Shown: in pieces, positions 12,607 through 13,881 of the stretch
Position numbering within the stretch: the stretch's first letter is position 1
Layout: each line of letters starts with the position of its first letter
Assembly: GCA_043731355.1 (NCBI GenBank)
Contig: JAYTJE010000054.1
Location: forward strand, 1-13,881
DNA length: 13,881 nt
Source: GWC2-56-14 sp043731355
GTDB taxonomy: Bacteria; Nitrospirota; UBA9217
Reading direction: 5' to 3'
The notes under the pieces: model-generated
Told to the model about the DNA's origin: nothing
Databases searched by the model: none
Seen by the model: the letters and a program-made list of their open reading frames with translations, nothing else
Program-made: the position numbers and the translations under genes

Positions 12607-13881
12607 ATGAAAACAAGAATAAAAACGGTCTATGTCTGCCAGTCCTGCGGCACCCAGTCGCCGCGCTGGATGGGCAAATGCCCCGACTGCGCCGCTTGGA
12701 ACACCATGGTCGAGGAGCAGGTCGAAAAGACGAAGGACATCGGGAGCGCGAAACGCGCCGGCGGCATGGAGCCGATCCTGCTGAACGAGATCCAGGCGCG
12801 CGACGAGGACCGGTTCGTCACGAAGATCGGCGAACTCGACCGTGTGCTCGGCGGGGGGATCGTTCCGGGTTCGGTCGTCCTGATCGGCGGCGACCCGGGC
12901 ATCGGCAAGTCCACGCTCGTGCTCCAGATGCTCCGGCAGGTGTCGGAGCTTCGGGGCAAGACGCTCTATGTCACGGGCGAGGAATCTCCGGCGCAGATCA
13001 AGATGCGCGCTCAGCGGCTCGGCGTCAAGGCCGAGCATCTCTATGTGCTGGCTGAAACATCGCTCGACGAGATCATCCGCGCGGCGGATGGCTTGCAGCC
13101 GCAGGTGCTGGTCGTCGATTCCGTGCAGACCGTGTTCACCTCGGAGCTTCCGTCCGCTCCCGGCAGCGTGGGCCAGGTCCGCGAGGTCTCGGGCAGGCTT
13201 ATGATCCACGCGAAAAAAACCGGCATGCCCACCTTTCTGATCGGCCACGTGACCAAGGACGGCGCTATCGCGGGACCACGGGTGCTGGAACATATCGTGG
13301 ACACGGTGCTGTATTTCGAAGGGGACAAGGGCCATTCCTTCCGGATCCTGCGCGCGGTCAAGAACCGCTTTGGTTCGACGAACGAGATCGGCGTGTTCGA
13401 GATGAAGGAAAACGGTCTGGCCGAAGTGGCCAACCCCTCGGAGATATTCCTTGCCGAGCGTCCGGCTGATGCAACGGGTTCGGTCGTAGTCTCGTCGCTC
13501 GAAGGCTCTCGCCCCATTCTTGCCGAACTTCAGGCCTTGGTGGCGCCGTCGAAGCTCACCATGCCCCGACGCACTTGCATCGGCGTGGATTATAATCGCG
13601 TGTCACTGCTTTTGGCGGTCCTCGAAAAGCGCGTGGGCATGCAGCTCATGGGCATGGATGTGTTCGTCAATATCGTGGGCGGACTCAAGATCGACGAGCC
13701 CGCCGTGGACCTCGGCATCATCGCCGCCGTGGCCTCGAGCTTCCGCGAGCGGCCCATAGCAGCCCAGACCGTGGTCATGGGTGAGGTGGGCCTTGCCGGC
13801 GAGGTCCGCGCCATCAGCCAGGTCGAGGCCCGGATCAAGGACGCTGCCAAACTCGGGTTCAAGCGCTGCGTGTTGCCGGCA
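12607..13881 (+). CDS. radA: DNA repair protein RadA (Sms), C-terminus cut by window end
   Basis: RadA is a RecA-like ATPase and branch-migration helicase that processes recombination intermediates during homologous recombination and repair. The frame is open to the last base, giving 425 residues of an expected 450-460. Visible in order are the N-terminal C4 zinc finger (C11, C14, C25, C28, with the RWMGKCPDC context), Walker A GGDPGIGKST at 94-103, the Walker B aspartate D171 (VLVVDS), the RadA-specific KNRFG motif at 252-256, and a Lon-protease-like C-terminal domain (from about 285) with GEVGLAGEVRAISQVEARI. The start is fixed: an in-frame TAA lies at 12592-12594 and no other start codon lies between it and ATG 12607. 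The first residues, MKTRIKTVYVCQSCG, match usual RadA N-termini. It has its own strong promoter and is not linked functionally to the gsp genes. Confidence 0.97.
   Translation, partial: MKTRIKTVYVCQSCGTQSPRWMGKCPDCAAWNTMVEEQVEKTKDIGSAKRAGGMEPILLNEIQARDEDRFVTKIGELDRVLGGGIVPGSVVLIGGDPGIGKSTLVLQMLRQVSELRGKTLYVTGEESPAQIKMRAQRLGVKAEHLYVLAETSLDEIIRAADGLQPQVLVVDSVQTVFTSELPSAPGSVGQVREVSGRLMIHAKKTGMPTFLIGHVTKDGAIAGPRVLEHIVDTVLYFEGDKGHSFRILRAVKNRFGSTNEIGVFEMKENGLAEVANPSEIFLAERPADATGSVVVSSLEGSRPILAELQALVAPSKLTMPRRTCIGVDYNRVSLLLAVLEKRVGMQLMGMDVFVNIVGGLKIDEPAVDLGIIAAVASSFRERPIAAQTVVMGEVGLAGEVRAISQVEARIKDAAKLGFKRCVLPA

Noticed and set aside
12493..13335. 280-codon open frame on the minus strand over radA
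   Set aside because: It is antisense to radA, whose zinc finger, Walker motifs and KNRFG are all intact.

Overview
The window comes from a GC-rich, diderm (Gram-negative type) bacterium. An outer-membrane secretin, a complete inner-membrane secretion platform and five pseudopilins make the diderm assignment firm. The lineage is less certain. The gene order, the GspN type, the AHDFNNIL-type hybrid kinase and the short heptamer repeats between genes suggest Nitrospirota or a deltaproteobacterial (Desulfobacterota-like) lineage, but no marker gene in the window proves this.

Positions 1-9160 hold one co-directional type II secretion (T2SS) operon in the order gspD (3' part only), E, F, G, H, I, J, K, L, M, N. 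Junctions are tight: GTGA overlaps at D/E and K/L, an ATGA overlap at H/I, an 8-bp overlap at I/J, TAAATG at G/H, and gaps of 3-13 bp at J/K, L/M and M/N. The products cover the outer-membrane pore (D), the cytoplasmic ATPase (E), the platform (F, L, M), the major pseudopilin (G), the minor pseudopilin tip (H, I, J, K) and the accessory protein N. gspC and the prepilin peptidase gspO are not in the window. A strong bidirectional terminator closes the operon at 9185-9228.

Positions 9161-9557 form the one long gap. It holds the terminator, a decayed-looking minus-strand coding remnant that ends at the terminator (9220-9429), and an AT-rich promoter-like stretch in front of the next gene. From 9558 to 12515 lies a 985-residue membrane-bound hybrid histidine kinase (multi-TM sensor, GAF, PAS, HisKA, HATPase, receiver). 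radA follows at 12607 and is cut by the window end. It sits behind a near-consensus sigma-70 promoter placed so close that the transcript should be leaderless or nearly so.

The most unusual signal is a set of G-rich or AT/GC heptamer repeats at the junctions of the T2SS operon: gspE/F, gspF/G, gspH/I and gspI/J. In gspI and gspJ, four tandem 7-bp units (28 bp each) lie inside the coding sequence, just after the only possible start codon, and encode abnormally long prepilin leaders. Because 7 is not a multiple of 3, gain or loss of a unit would switch the minor pseudopilin out of frame, so these could act as contingency (phase-variable) loci for secretion. The gspI array also fits the G-quadruplex pattern.
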